DNA of 64,000 bases from Terrisporobacter petrolearius (GTDB taxonomy: Bacteria > Bacillota > Clostridia > Peptostreptococcales > Peptostreptococcaceae). Positions 18,147 through 26,935 of this stretch are shown piece by piece. Location: contig NZ_JAHZMO010000009.1 of NCBI RefSeq assembly GCF_020748185.1, positions 1 through 64,000 on the forward strand, read 5' to 3'. Position 1 is the stretch's first letter; every line of letters begins with the position of its first letter. A program made the position numbers and the translations under genes. Under the pieces are notes generated by a model. That model searched no databases, was not told where the DNA came from, and was given only the letters and a program-made list of their open reading frames with translations.

Positions 18147-18257
18147 ATTTTGTTAAATTACTTATTTTAAATATAAAAAAAAATAAACTTTAAAAAATAT
18201 AATAAAAAAAATGGCTTAATTTCAATAACTTTGTTAAAAAAGTTTATAATATAAAAG

Positions 18258-18274
18258 TTGGCATACTATTTGCT
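18258..18274 (+). promoter_or_regulatory. Sigma-54 (-24/-12) promoter
   Basis: TTGGCATACTATTTGCT contains GG (18260-18261) and GC (18272-18273) exactly 10 bp apart, matching the TTGGCAC-N5-TTGC consensus. Transcription would start about 45 bp before the EamA start codon. Confidence 0.85.
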
Positions 18275-18332
18275 ATAACAATATAATAGAATGAAAAGAC
18301 AGATTATAATGTTTCAAATGGAGGACACAAGA

Positions 18333-19262
18333 ATGGGTTATTTATACATATTACTTGCAGGTCTTTTTTGGTCTAGTATAGGATTATTCACAACAAACCT
18401 AAGTAATATAGGATTATCAACAGAAGAAATAAGCTTTTTAAGGCTTTCAATGGGATGTATTATATTAGTTTTTTATGCAATTATAAAAAATCCAAGTTTA
18501 TTAAAAATATCAAAAAAAGGACTTATTTATTCAGTAATTATAGGATTACTTTGCCAAGGATTATTTAACTACTGCTATGTAAATTCCATAAAAAGTGCAG
18601 GAAGTGCAGTAGCAGCAGTATTACTTTATACTTCACCAATATTTATTACAGTTTTTTCTAAAATTATATACAAAGAGAAAATTAATAAAATGAAGTTATT
18701 ATCTTTAGCTATATGTGTAGTTGCAGCCATACTTGCAGTTACAGGAGGAAGTTTAGATTTACAAAGTATAAGTACATTCGGAATTATAAGTGGAATTATG
18801 GCAGCGATTCTTTATTCTTTAATGCCAATAATAAGTAAAAATATATTAGATGAAGTAAATAATTTAACTATGATGATTTATTCATTTTTAACAGGAGCAT
18901 TGATTCTTGTAGGTAGAGTGAATTTTGTTAAAGTTGGAGCGAGTATAGGACATATGCCTGTAGTTTTAAATATAATAGGATTTGGATTATTCTCAGGAGC
19001 TCTTGCTTATATTTGTTATACATGTGGTGTGAAAAGTGGAATAGAACTTTCTGTTGCTGGTGTAATAGCATCAATAGAATTAGTATTTGCACAAGTTATT
19101 GGATGGACTATCATGGGAGAACCATTCAACAATGTAAAAATAATTGGAGTTTGCTTAATGATGGTTTCTGCTATAGTAGCTCTAAAAAGTGTTACTAAAG
19201 TACCATCTGAAAGTGAAGAAAGTCTTGATTTAGACCTTAGAAAGGTTGCAGGTCAAGCATAA
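18333..19262 (+). CDS. EamA/DMT-family transporter
   Basis: A 309-residue permease with ten hydrophobic segments in two EamA repeats (GYLYILLAGLFWSSIG at the start of the first, GIISGIMAAILYSLMP in the second). DMT carriers export or import amino acids and related metabolites. The start is ATG 18333, 8 bp after GGAGG (18320-18324); the open frame begins at 18291 but has no ribosome site there. Expression should need RpoN and the adjacent PAS-AAA activator. The C-terminal 20 residues are acidic and extend past the last membrane span. Confidence 0.88.
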   Translation: MGYLYILLAGLFWSSIGLFTTNLSNIGLSTEEISFLRLSMGCIILVFYAIIKNPSLLKISKKGLIYSVIIGLLCQGLFNYCYVNSIKSAGSAVAAVLLYTSPIFITVFSKIIYKEKINKMKLLSLAICVVAAILAVTGGSLDLQSISTFGIISGIMAAILYSLMPIISKNILDEVNNLTMMIYSFLTGALILVGRVNFVKVGASIGHMPVVLNIIGFGLFSGALAYICYTCGVKSGIELSVAGVIASIELVFAQVIGWTIMGEPFNNVKIIGVCLMMVSAIVALKSVTKVPSESEESLDLDLRKVAGQA

Positions 19263-19295
19263 AATTGCCCTTTAAAATTTATAATTATAAATTAT

Positions 19296-19336
19296 AAAAA
19301 AGTCATCCGTAAAAAATTTTACGAATGACTTTTTTA
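19296..19336. terminator. Bidirectional terminator between convergent units
   Basis: AAAAAGTCAT..CGTAAAA pairs with TTTTACG..ATGACTTTTTT. It serves the EamA gene and the convergent yxeA-like gene. Confidence 0.8.
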
Positions 19337-19348
19337 ATTTATACTATT

Positions 19349-19744
19349 TTATTTTCTAGTTCCTTCTTTTTCTATCTTTTCTAAAGCTTTCTTTGGTACG
19401 TCATCTTTTTTAACTGGAACTTGACTAAGGTCTAATGTTTTACTTGATTTTACCTTAACGTAAGTTCCAGGATCGTAATAATCTTTTGAAGTACCTCTTT
19501 GAAGGAAATGCACATCTTTTTTCTTTCCCTCTTTATCATAACCAATTAAATCATATGATTTTCCTTTATCTTGTTTTTCACCTTTATCATCTACTAACCA
19601 AGAGTCTTTAATTACTTCATCTAATGGTACTTGAGTATAATAAGTTTCTGATGCTACATACCTATTGTTATAATATCCTTTTGCCCAAACTGCTCCACCT
19701 ACAATTATTGATAAAACTATTAAAATACCTAATGTTTTTTTCAT
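19349..19744 (-). CDS. YxeA family (DUF1093) exported protein
   Basis: A 131-residue protein with an N-terminal hydrophobic signal or anchor (MKKTLGILIVLSIIVGGAVW) and an OB-fold-like body of the YxeA family, including YYTQVPLDEVIKD, YDLIGYDKEGKKK and the C-terminal KALEKI. Such proteins are often encoded beside bacitracin-type ABC transporters and, as here, are the last gene of the operon. The start at 19744 follows GGAGG 6 bp upstream and overlaps no coding sequence. The role in transport or envelope stress is not established. Confidence 0.82.
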   Translation of the reverse strand: MKKTLGILIVLSIIVGGAVWAKGYYNNRYVASETYYTQVPLDEVIKDSWLVDDKGEKQDKGKSYDLIGYDKEGKKKDVHFLQRGTSKDYYDPGTYVKVKSSKTLDLSQVPVKKDDVPKKALEKIEKEGTRK

Positions 19745-19754
19745 ATTCTGCCTC

Positions 19755-20504
19755 CTAAAATTCAAGTTCTTTTTTTCTAAATATAATCATTGAAACTATG
19801 ACTGGAATTACCATGTATAGTACAATCTCTATTATTGAAGTTATATTAAAACTTCCTGTTGTTATATAGTTTAGCTTTTCTATAGCTAGCAATGTTGTAA
19901 ACAAATGTTTGGTTAAATTTCCTATTAAGTCTATTACAAACTTTTGACCTAATATGAGACTTAATATAATTCGTATTGTTCCTGAGCCTAAAAGTACAAA
20001 TGATATTGTTCCATACATTGCATTTTGATAATGATAAACTAATATTGTAGATATATTTACATATACAATAATCTTAAGCATTCCTGTTACTGAGCCAAGA
20101 GTTAGTCCTAAAAACTGTTCGTGGGTAAGTGTAAGTCCTATAATTTTTGGAACAACTATTGTCAGTACACCTAACAATACACCTGAAATTACTGATAATA
20201 TTACTGTTTCTATTGCTTTTGTTAATATAATTTTATTTCTATCAATACCATATCCTATAGCTATTTGCATTGCTTTACTTTTAAAATCATCTGAGTATAT
20301 TGATAAAAATATTGGTATTCCTACTACTAAAGGATAGAATTCTAAAAACATATCTGTTTTTGAAGTGTATCCTCCTGCATCTAAATTTGGATTATATATC
20401 ATATATACCATAATAAAAAATAATCCTACATAAGCTGCTAATGTGTATACTAAAGACTTCTTACGACTCATTCTATTTAAATCAGCTATTAAATAATTTA
20501 ACAT
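19755..20504 (-). CDS. ABC transporter permease (ABC-2 type)
   Basis: A 249-residue membrane protein with six predicted spans, acting as the permease for the ATPase encoded just upstream. The start codon overlaps the ATPase stop by 7 bp, which points to coupled translation. It resembles lantibiotic or bacitracin-immunity permeases (BcrB/MutE class) in size and gene order, but the sequence alone does not fix the substrate. The order is ATPase, permease, YxeA-like protein. Confidence 0.8.
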   Translation of the reverse strand: MLNYLIADLNRMSRKKSLVYTLAAYVGLFFIMVYMIYNPNLDAGGYTSKTDMFLEFYPLVVGIPIFLSIYSDDFKSKAMQIAIGYGIDRNKIILTKAIETVILSVISGVLLGVLTIVVPKIIGLTLTHEQFLGLTLGSVTGMLKIIVYVNISTILVYHYQNAMYGTISFVLLGSGTIRIILSLILGQKFVIDLIGNLTKHLFTTLLAIEKLNYITTGSFNITSIIEIVLYMVIPVIVSMIIFRKKELEF

Positions 20505-21301
20505 TTCTTCGCCCCCTCTACTAATTCAAAATAATAATCTTCTAAAGTCTTTTTAGATGATTTTTCTTGTAAAATTTTTATTTGGTTTTCCTTTAAAATT
20601 TTCTTTGTTTTCTCAATATCACTGACTTTAATCTCTATAGTATCTGATTCACTTTCCAAATTATTTTTGTCTATTTCTTTAAGTATTTTTCCTTCGTGAA
20701 CAATACCAAATCTATTTGCAGTATGTTCTAATTCTCCAAGAATGTGAGATGATACTATTATTGTCATTTTATATTCTTCATTTAATTTCTTTATTAAATT
20801 TCTAATATCGGCTATACCTTGTGGATCTAATCCATTTGTAGGTTCGTCTAATATTAGTATTTCTGGGTTACCAAGTATGGCGTTAGCTATTCCTAATCTT
20901 TGCTTCATTCCCATAGAAAAGTTTTTATACTTTGCTTTTGTTTCATGCAAGTTTACTATTTTTAATACTCTATCAATTTCTTTTTTATCCTTGATTCCTT
21001 TCAATTGTCTATAATAGTTTAGGTTTTCTCTAGCATCTAAATAATCAAAGAAGTTTTTTCCTATAAAAAAACCTATATCTTTTCTATTTGTAAGTAATTG
21101 ATTTTTATCTTTACTACCTTTTATTGATAATTCTCCACTACTAAATTCTGATAAGCCTAGTATAATTTTAAATATGGTTGTTTTTCCCGCACCATTTTTT
21201 CCTACAAGCCCATATATTTCACCACTATTAACATTCAAACTCAAGTTTTTAGTTACATGGAATTTGCCATAATATTTATTAATATTTTTTAACTTTATCA
21301 T
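20498..21301 (-). CDS. ABC transporter ATP-binding protein (BcrA-like)
   Basis: The 267-residue ATPase has Walker A GKNGAGKT (about residues 35-42), the Q-loop region in IGFFIGKNFFDYL, signature FSMGMKQR, Walker B LILDEPTNGLDP and the switch histidine in IVSSHILGE. The C-terminal ~60 residues are a regulatory extension as in BcrA/YtrE-type pumps. It leads a three-gene operon with the permease and YxeA-like protein. Likely role: export or self-protection against a membrane-active peptide; that is inference from family and operon type. Confidence 0.88.
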   Translation of the reverse strand: MIKLKNINKYYGKFHVTKNLSLNVNSGEIYGLVGKNGAGKTTIFKIILGLSEFSSGELSIKGSKDKNQLLTNRKDIGFFIGKNFFDYLDARENLNYYRQLKGIKDKKEIDRVLKIVNLHETKAKYKNFSMGMKQRLGIANAILGNPEILILDEPTNGLDPQGIADIRNLIKKLNEEYKMTIIVSSHILGELEHTANRFGIVHEGKILKEIDKNNLESESDTIEIKVSDIEKTKKILKENQIKILQEKSSKKTLEDYYFELVEGAKKC

Positions 21302-21440
21302 ACGCTCTCCTTTTCTTGAACTGTGCTTTATTTAACTTTATTTTATATATTAAATCTTAAATAAAAATAAACCCAACCTTAAATAAACCTTATTTTTTAT
21401 ATTTTTATCATATTTCTATAATTTATTTATTTTTAAACAC

Positions 21441-21470
21441 AAAAAAACTGACACCTACGGGGTGTCAGTT
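21441..21470 (-). terminator. Terminator after the radical-SAM gene
   Basis: AACTGACACC and GGTGTCAGTT (21446-21455, 21461-21470) form a perfect stem, followed on the minus strand by seven T. Confidence 0.8.
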
Positions 21471-21511
21471 AAGGTGACCTATTAAAGAGGTCATTTTTAA
21501 TGTGAAATTTA

Positions 21512-22459
21512 TTATTTTGAAGATAAGTATTTTATACCTTGATAAGAATCTCTTGATTTTAGAGTATCACCAATGGCATTTAGTACTTCCCATTTTTTCA
21601 AAGACCAAAGAGGGCCTACTAAATCTTCTTTTTTACCATCACCTGTTAGTCTATGGATTACCATTTCAGGTGGAAGAATCTCTAACTGATCACAAACTAG
21701 ATTTACATAATCTTCTTGTGTCATTAAAGTCATCATATTCTTTTCTAACATTTTTGCCATTGGAGTACCTTTTATAACATGAAGTAAATGAATTTTTACT
21801 CCGTGAACATTTAAATCAGCCACAGCCTTAGCTGTGTCCATCATCATATTATAATCTTCTCCAGGAAGTCCATTAATAATATGAACCACAACTTTTATAT
21901 TTTTAGCTTTTAACTTTTCTACGCCTTCTACAAAGGTCTTATAATCATGACCTCTATTTATAATTTTTGAAGTTGAATCATGAATAGTTTGAAGACCTAA
22001 CTCTACCCATAGATTAGTTCTTTTGTTTAACTCACCTAAATATTCAACTACATCATCTTCCAAACAGTCTGGACGAGTAGAAATAGAAAGTCCTACTACA
22101 TCATCTTGTTCTAAGATAGTTTCATATTTTTCCTTTAAAACCTCTAAAGGAGCATAAGTATTTGTGTATGCTTGGAAATAACCAATATATTTAGCGCTGG
22201 GCCATTTTTTTAGCATCATCTCTTTAATTTCTTTAAACTGTTTTATTAAATCATCTTTTGGATTACCAGCAAAATCTCCAGAACCTTCTTTGGAGCAGTA
22301 GGTACATCCCCCATAAGATACTTTTCCATCTATATTTGGACAAGTAAATCCTGCATTTATAGAAACCTTAAATATTTTTTCACCAAATGTATTTCTAAGA
22401 TAGTAATTCCAAGTATGATATCTTTTATTGTCATCAAATGCATATTTGAACTTTGTCAT
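21512..22459 (-). CDS. TIGR01212 family radical SAM protein (YtqA/YhcC-like)
   Basis: The 315-residue protein begins with YAFDDNKRYHTWNYYLRNTF and has the family's iron-sulfur motif CPNIDGKVSYGGCTYC at about residues 40-55, where C-x10+-C-x2-C replaces the usual CX3CX2C spacing. The SAM-binding and TIM-barrel parts follow (STRPDC, WVELGLQT, HIINGLPGE, HLLHVIKGTPM). The protein lacks a signal peptide. The family's reaction is not securely known. It stands alone with a terminator after it. Confidence 0.9.
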   Translation of the reverse strand: MTKFKYAFDDNKRYHTWNYYLRNTFGEKIFKVSINAGFTCPNIDGKVSYGGCTYCSKEGSGDFAGNPKDDLIKQFKEIKEMMLKKWPSAKYIGYFQAYTNTYAPLEVLKEKYETILEQDDVVGLSISTRPDCLEDDVVEYLGELNKRTNLWVELGLQTIHDSTSKIINRGHDYKTFVEGVEKLKAKNIKVVVHIINGLPGEDYNMMMDTAKAVADLNVHGVKIHLLHVIKGTPMAKMLEKNMMTLMTQEDYVNLVCDQLEILPPEMVIHRLTGDGKKEDLVGPLWSLKKWEVLNAIGDTLKSRDSYQGIKYLSSK

Positions 22460-22625
22460 TTTATCACCTTTTTCTTATGATTTATACCTAGTTATATTAA
22501 CATAAATTTTTATTATATACAAATTCCTATAAATAAAATGATTACGAAAATGAAATTTTTTAAAACGAATAAAGTTTAAGTTTATTAATACAATTTACTA
22601 GTGGTGAAATCAAAGGAGGGGTAGT

Positions 22626-24158
22626 GTGGAGAGAAATGATGACAATAATGATATTATAAGAAAAGCTCGCCAAAAGGCAAAGCAAAAAAAAGATGAAAAT
22701 GAAAGTTTAACAAAAGAAAATCCAGATGAAAATAAGTTAGAAAATAATAATATAGAAAGTACTGATGAAGAAAAAGATGAACAACTAGAGAATAAAGTTG
22801 AAGAAAATAATAATAAAGAATATGAAGATTTTAATGAAGAAGATGAAGATTTTAATAATAAAGAATATGTAAATAGTGAAGAGTTAGAAAGCATAAAAGA
22901 AGAAATAATAGAGGAAGATGAACATACAAAAAAAGATGTAGGAAAGAAAAAGAAAATTTATATTAAAATTGGATGTTTCCTTGCATTAATTACAATAATG
23001 TATTTTGGTGCCAAAAGATATGACTCTCTAGTTTACCCAGATATAACCTTATATGAAGAAGATGTTTCAAAACTAAATGAGCAACAATTAAATGAAAAGG
23101 TAAGTGGTTTGGCAAATCATATTAATAATAATAAAATAATTATAAAATTAGATGATAAAGATTATGAAATTTTACTATCTAATATAATTGATAAATTAGA
23201 TGTAGTAAAAGTTGAAAATGAAATAATGAGTTATGGCAAAGACAAAACATTTTTAGAACAATTTGGTTTAATATACTTAAGCGTAAAAAGGAATTATAAC
23301 TTTCATATTAAACTTAATAAGGAAGCTTTAGAAGAAGAAGTTAGCAAAATTTATGATGATACTCATGTATCTCCTATTGAACCAAAATTGGAAATGAATG
23401 GGGATAAATTAAATATAATAGAAGGTAAAAATGGTAAAAGTATTAATGATAAAAATTTGCTAAATAAAATAATAGAAAAAATAAATAGTGATGAAGTGGG
23501 AAAAAGTAATATAATTATTAAAGAAGAATATAAACAAATCAAACCTAAAATAGACAATAAAGATCTTGAAGGTGTAGACTATAAAATTTCTTCTGCAACC
23601 ACATACTTTGGAGGAACAGGTTATAATAGGGGACTGAATATATCTAATGCAGCAAGAAAAATTGATCAAACATTATTAATGCCTGGGCAAGAGTTTTCAT
23701 ACGAAGACAAAGTTAGCCCAGTAGACCTTAGTAATGGTTATTACATGGCACCAGTTATAATAAATGGGACTCATAAAGATGCTCCAGGAGGCGGAGTTTG
23801 TCAAGTTTCTACAACATTGTATAATGCACAATTAAAAGCAGGAATTCTACCAACAGAAAGATACAATCACTCAAAATCTGTAGCCTATGTACAACGAGGC
23901 TTAGATGCCACATTAGCGACAGGAAGTAAAAACTTAAGATTCAAAAACCCTTATAGTTATCCAATTTATATTCATGCTTATACAGTTGGAGGACAAATTA
24001 CAGTGGAATTTTGGTCAAATAAAAGTGTTTTGGATGGAAAAAAATATACTCCTGTAAGTTTTGTGAAAGGAAATGTGGCAAATACTTATCTTTATGGGTA
24101 TAATAATAAGGGAGAATTAATATATAAAAAATATATTGACACAAGTATTTATAAATAA
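22626..24158 (+). CDS. VanW family exported protein with acidic N-terminal tail
   Basis: A 510-residue protein. The first ~100 residues are cytoplasmic, very acidic and low-complexity (E, D, N, K). A single membrane segment follows (about 112-131, [17 protein letters not shown]), then an extracellular part with a peptidoglycan-binding-4-like region and a C-terminal VanW domain (about 320-490: [49 protein letters not shown]). VanW proteins are found in glycopeptide-resistance clusters but are also common in clostridia, where they act on the cell wall in an unknown way. The start is GTG 22626, 5 bp after AGGAGGG. Confidence 0.87.
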   Translation: MERNDDNNDIIRKARQKAKQKKDENESLTKENPDENKLENNNIESTDEEKDEQLENKVEENNNKEYEDFNEEDEDFNNKEYVNSEELESIKEEIIEEDEHTKKDVGKKKKIYIKIGCFLALITIMYFGAKRYDSLVYPDITLYEEDVSKLNEQQLNEKVSGLANHINNNKIIIKLDDKDYEILLSNIIDKLDVVKVENEIMSYGKDKTFLEQFGLIYLSVKRNYNFHIKLNKEALEEEVSKIYDDTHVSPIEPKLEMNGDKLNIIEGKNGKSINDKNLLNKIIEKINSDEVGKSNIIIKEEYKQIKPKIDNKDLEGVDYKISSATTYFGGTGYNRGLNISNAARKIDQTLLMPGQEFSYEDKVSPVDLSNGYYMAPVIINGTHKDAPGGGVCQVSTTLYNAQLKAGILPTERYNHSKSVAYVQRGLDATLATGSKNLRFKNPYSYPIYIHAYTVGGQITVEFWSNKSVLDGKKYTPVSFVKGNVANTYLYGYNNKGELIYKKYIDTSIYK

Positions 24159-24220
24159 AATATATTAATTTCAAAACTAACCTACATACAAAAGAAAAGC
24201 AAGCAAAGGAGATTATAAAA

Positions 24221-24871
24221 ATGAAGTTATTTTTAGACACAGCAAATGTGGAAGATATTAAAAAAGTTAATGATATGGGTGTAATATGTGGTGTAACTAC
24301 AAACCCATCTTTAATAGCAAAAGAAGGAAGAGATTTTACAGAAGTAGTTAGAGAAATTGCTTCAATAGTTGATGGACCAATAAGTGGAGAAGTAAATAGT
24401 GATGATGCTGAAGGTATGATAGCAGAAGCAATGGAAATAGTAAAAATTCACAAAAACATGGTTGTTAAAATACCAATGACTGCACAAGGACTAAAAGCTG
24501 TAAAAGTATTATCTGAAAAGGGAATAAAAACTAATGTTACTTTAATATTCTCAGCAAACCAAGCACTACTTGCTGCAAGAGCTGGAGCAACATATGTATC
24601 ACCTTTTTTAGGTAGACTTGATGATATATCAACTAATGGAATGGATTTAGTTAGAACTGTGGCAGAAATGTTTGATATACATGGAATAGAAACAGAAATA
24701 ATAGCTGCAAGTGTTAGACATCCAGTTCATGTTACTGATGCAGCATTAGCAGGAGCTCATATAGCAACAGTACCAGCTAAGTTAGTATACCAAATGTTAA
24801 ATCATCCTTTAACAGATCAAGGAATTGAAAAGTTTAAAAAAGACTGGGAAGATGCTTTCGGAAATAAATAA
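24221..24871 (+). CDS. fsa: Fructose-6-phosphate aldolase / transaldolase (TalC-FSA family)
   Basis: A 216-residue TIM-barrel enzyme of the short transaldolase/FSA family. Diagnostic parts are [12 protein letters not shown] at the N-terminus, [13 protein letters not shown], the Schiff-base lysine in [11 protein letters not shown] (about residue 85) and [17 protein letters not shown]. It interconverts ketose and aldose phosphates in the pentose-phosphate or dihydroxyacetone pathways; FSA versus transaldolase activity cannot be separated by eye. The start follows AAAGGAGAT. Monocistronic with its own terminator. Confidence 0.9.
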   Translation: MKLFLDTANVEDIKKVNDMGVICGVTTNPSLIAKEGRDFTEVVREIASIVDGPISGEVNSDDAEGMIAEAMEIVKIHKNMVVKIPMTAQGLKAVKVLSEKGIKTNVTLIFSANQALLAARAGATYVSPFLGRLDDISTNGMDLVRTVAEMFDIHGIETEIIAASVRHPVHVTDAALAGAHIATVPAKLVYQMLNHPLTDQGIEKFKKDWEDAFGNK

Positions 24872-24873
24872 AT

Positions 24874-24914
24874 AAAAAACTCATGGAATTAGTAATTAAT
24901 TTCATGAGTTTTTA
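24874..24914 (+). terminator. Intrinsic terminator after fsa
   Basis: AAAACTCATG pairs with CATGAGTTTT around a short A/T loop. Its final T run is shared with the start of the interspersed repeat. Confidence 0.75.
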
Positions 24915-25102
24915 CATTATAGGCAATTGATAGCTGAATTTACGCTGTTGATAAACTCTACAATGAAGTTATATCAACTCATTTATAAAGTGTAAAAAAT
25001 GTTTTTTGAGCAACGTAGTTGCCTGAAGCGATAGCGAAGGCATCTCGTTGGCGACATGAAGTGTAGCGCCCACGCAGTGGCTTAAGCGAAGCGAATTTTT
25101 TA
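24909..25102. repeat. Interspersed repeat, full copy 1 (about 190 bp)
   Basis: It aligns over its whole length with 27746-27940. The left module is enclosed by TTTTTACA...TGTAAAAA and holds an inner GTTGATA...TATCAAC pair. The right, GC-richer module has a hairpin pairing GTTGCCT-like with AGGCA..CGTTG, and ends GCGAAGCGAATTTTTTA. Apart from the repeat I see no gene in 24915-25229. Confidence 0.85.
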
Positions 25103-25229
25103 ATTAAAGTCTTGCATAAAAGAATAAGAACATTACTATGATTACACTAAAGAATAATATTTTTAAAAGGACGTTTTATTTACTATATGGAATTTTATAA
25201 TAAATACAAAAAGGAAGGTAAAACCGCAT

Positions 25230-26381
25230 ATGAAAGAAATAACATATTCTTTGTGTAAAGAAAATTATAATTCAAATTTGTTTTATAAAAAATTATCAAG
25301 TTTTACATTAGATATTGAAAAAATAATATTTTATAATTGTGGAAAGTATGTAAAAGATTTTATTAACTTTTTAGAAAAAAATCATATTGAAAATATAAGA
25401 ACAACTTCACAGTATTATTTGGAAATATTAATGATAGGGGTTTTGTGGAAAAATTATATAAACAGAGCAGTAAATCTTCAACAAATACCTAAGGAGATTT
25501 TAATAATTTTATCTTATTTAAGAAAATATGAGATTATAAAAAATAGGGTTGATAAAAAGAGAGGAATGATAGAAACAAATTTTTTCAGCATAGAGGATGA
25601 AAAAATAATTGACCCTAATATAAATAACTTTGGCAAGTTAATTGAGTATTTAGATGCAATTGGAGATTTTAGGGAAGAAGTTAAAAGGTTAAAATCATGG
25701 GAAAAATATTTTATAACTAGTGGAGAAGAGGAAGCTAAGAAAATAATCTTGTCCTCTTTAGAAATAGAAGATATATTTGAGAATAAAGCTAAAACACAAT
25801 TAGGTCCTTATACAGAAAATGTAGATAAATTTTTGATTTTAGCAAAAGAAAAATATAAATACAGAGAAGACTATATTACATGTAGAAAAAAAGAAGTAGA
25901 ATACCATCTAAACATGGTAGGAGCAGAAATAATGAATAAGTCCTATAGGGAGATGTTTATTAAGTCAAAGGAAAAAAGATTATTGCTCCCATCATGTATG
26001 AGGGCGCAAAATGAAAATTATTGTAAGTCAATAAAAACTAAAGAGGGATATATATGTGCAAACTGTACAAAATCATGCCATATAAATAAATACGATAAGT
26101 TAGGTAAAGAGTATAATTTTAAAGTTTATATAATTCCTCATGAATCAAATATTAATATTAAAAGAAAATTTCAATATGGAGATATAGGAATAATCGGTGT
26201 TGCCTGTGTTCTTAATTTAATATCAGGTGGACTTAAGGCAAAAAGTTTAGGATTTGTTCCTCAATGTGTATTTTTAGATTATTGTGGATGTAAAAGTCAC
26301 TGGCATGAAAGTGGAATAATAACAGACATTAATGAAGATAAATTACTAAATACATTAGGAATAGAAAGTGCAAATAATTAG
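25230..26381 (+). CDS. DUF116 domain protein
   Basis: The 383-residue protein has a helical N-terminal part of about 230 residues and a C-terminal DUF116 domain. The latter carries cysteine motifs LLPSCMRAQ, YICANCTKSCHI, GVACVLNLISGGLKAKSLG and PQCVFLDYCGCKSHW, which suggest a metal or Fe-S site. DUF116 proteins occur in archaea and anaerobic bacteria; their reaction is not known to me. ATG 25230 follows AAAGGAAGGT at a somewhat long distance (about 11 bp). It converges on the hidden HesB-like gene 28 bp away. Confidence 0.82.
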   Translation: MKEITYSLCKENYNSNLFYKKLSSFTLDIEKIIFYNCGKYVKDFINFLEKNHIENIRTTSQYYLEILMIGVLWKNYINRAVNLQQIPKEILIILSYLRKYEIIKNRVDKKRGMIETNFFSIEDEKIIDPNINNFGKLIEYLDAIGDFREEVKRLKSWEKYFITSGEEEAKKIILSSLEIEDIFENKAKTQLGPYTENVDKFLILAKEKYKYREDYITCRKKEVEYHLNMVGAEIMNKSYREMFIKSKEKRLLLPSCMRAQNENYCKSIKTKEGYICANCTKSCHINKYDKLGKEYNFKVYIIPHESNINIKRKFQYGDIGIIGVACVLNLISGGLKAKSLGFVPQCVFLDYCGCKSHWHESGIITDINEDKLLNTLGIESANN

Positions 26382-26408
26382 AAAATGTAAAAAATTATAG
26401 AGCAAACC

Positions 26409-26753
26409 TTACCAAGGTTTACTCCAGTTACAGTAGTGATACTCATCTTTCCATTGCAAATCAGTAGTAATATGGAAATCACCATAACTTCTTGTTGATT
26501 TATAAAAAATATTTACTACAGAAAACTTAGAAGATAAATCCTTATCTATAATTACATGATATTTGTTGTCCACAACATATATATAATCATTTGAAGTAGG
26601 CTCATCCTGAGCTACATTAAAAACAGGTCCATGTCATGCAATTTCTTTCAAATAAACACGAACATACTTTTCATTATCTAATTCATCCATTTCGTAGTTT
26701 TTAAACATGTCATCAAGGGCGGCTTTTGCCAAATCAGTTATGTTTATTATCAT
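26409..26753 (-). CDS. HesB/IscA-like probable selenoprotein (in-frame UGA at codon 40)
   Basis: Reading through TGA at 26634-26636 gives a 114-residue protein. It starts MIINITDLAKAALDDMF, has a KYVRVYLKEIA strand, then the TGA codon, HGPVFNVAQDEP, and a C-terminal part ending WKDEYHYCNWSKPW. The UGA stands exactly where HesB-family proteins have their conserved cysteine before GPxFxxAxDEP. A hairpin with loop GGA starts its loop 26 nt after UGA, as bacterial SECIS elements do. AGAGGAG precedes the ATG at 26751-26753, and the frame has no other stop. HesB-like selenoproteins are a known family. The alternative is a single nonsense mutation. Ordinary gene finders would miss it. Confidence 0.8.
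26596..26615 (-). promoter_or_regulatory. Candidate bacterial SECIS element
   Basis: On the minus strand GTAGCTCA-GGA-TGAGCCTAC forms an 8-bp stem with one bulged C and a GGA loop. The loop begins 26 nt after the UGA, inside the 16-37 nt window of the bSECIS model, with G at both first loop positions. Confidence 0.75.
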
Positions 26754-26935
26754 TATAGGCTCCTCTTATTATTTATATTATTATTGATAAAACTATTTTA
26801 TCCAATTACTATTAATATATCAAACTAATTTTAATTTCAGGTATTATAAAAAATAAGATTTTGAAGGAAAAAACTTATTTCATAATATACAAATTATTAA
26901 GTTATAATAAAAATAAAAAATAAGAGGGAGATTTT

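Noticed and set aside
19013-19198. Plus-strand 61-codon frame inside the EamA gene
   Set aside because: Out-of-frame shadow; the DMT membrane pattern is in the other frame.
22610-22894. Minus-strand serine/leucine-rich frame opposite the VanW N-terminus
   Set aside because: It is the antisense shadow of the acidic low-complexity VanW tail and has no ribosome site.
26409-26753. Reading the HesB-like gene as a plain pseudogene
   Set aside because: Only one stop is present, it is UGA, it falls at the conserved cysteine, the rest is intact and a fitting hairpin follows. Selenocysteine is the simpler explanation, although not proven.
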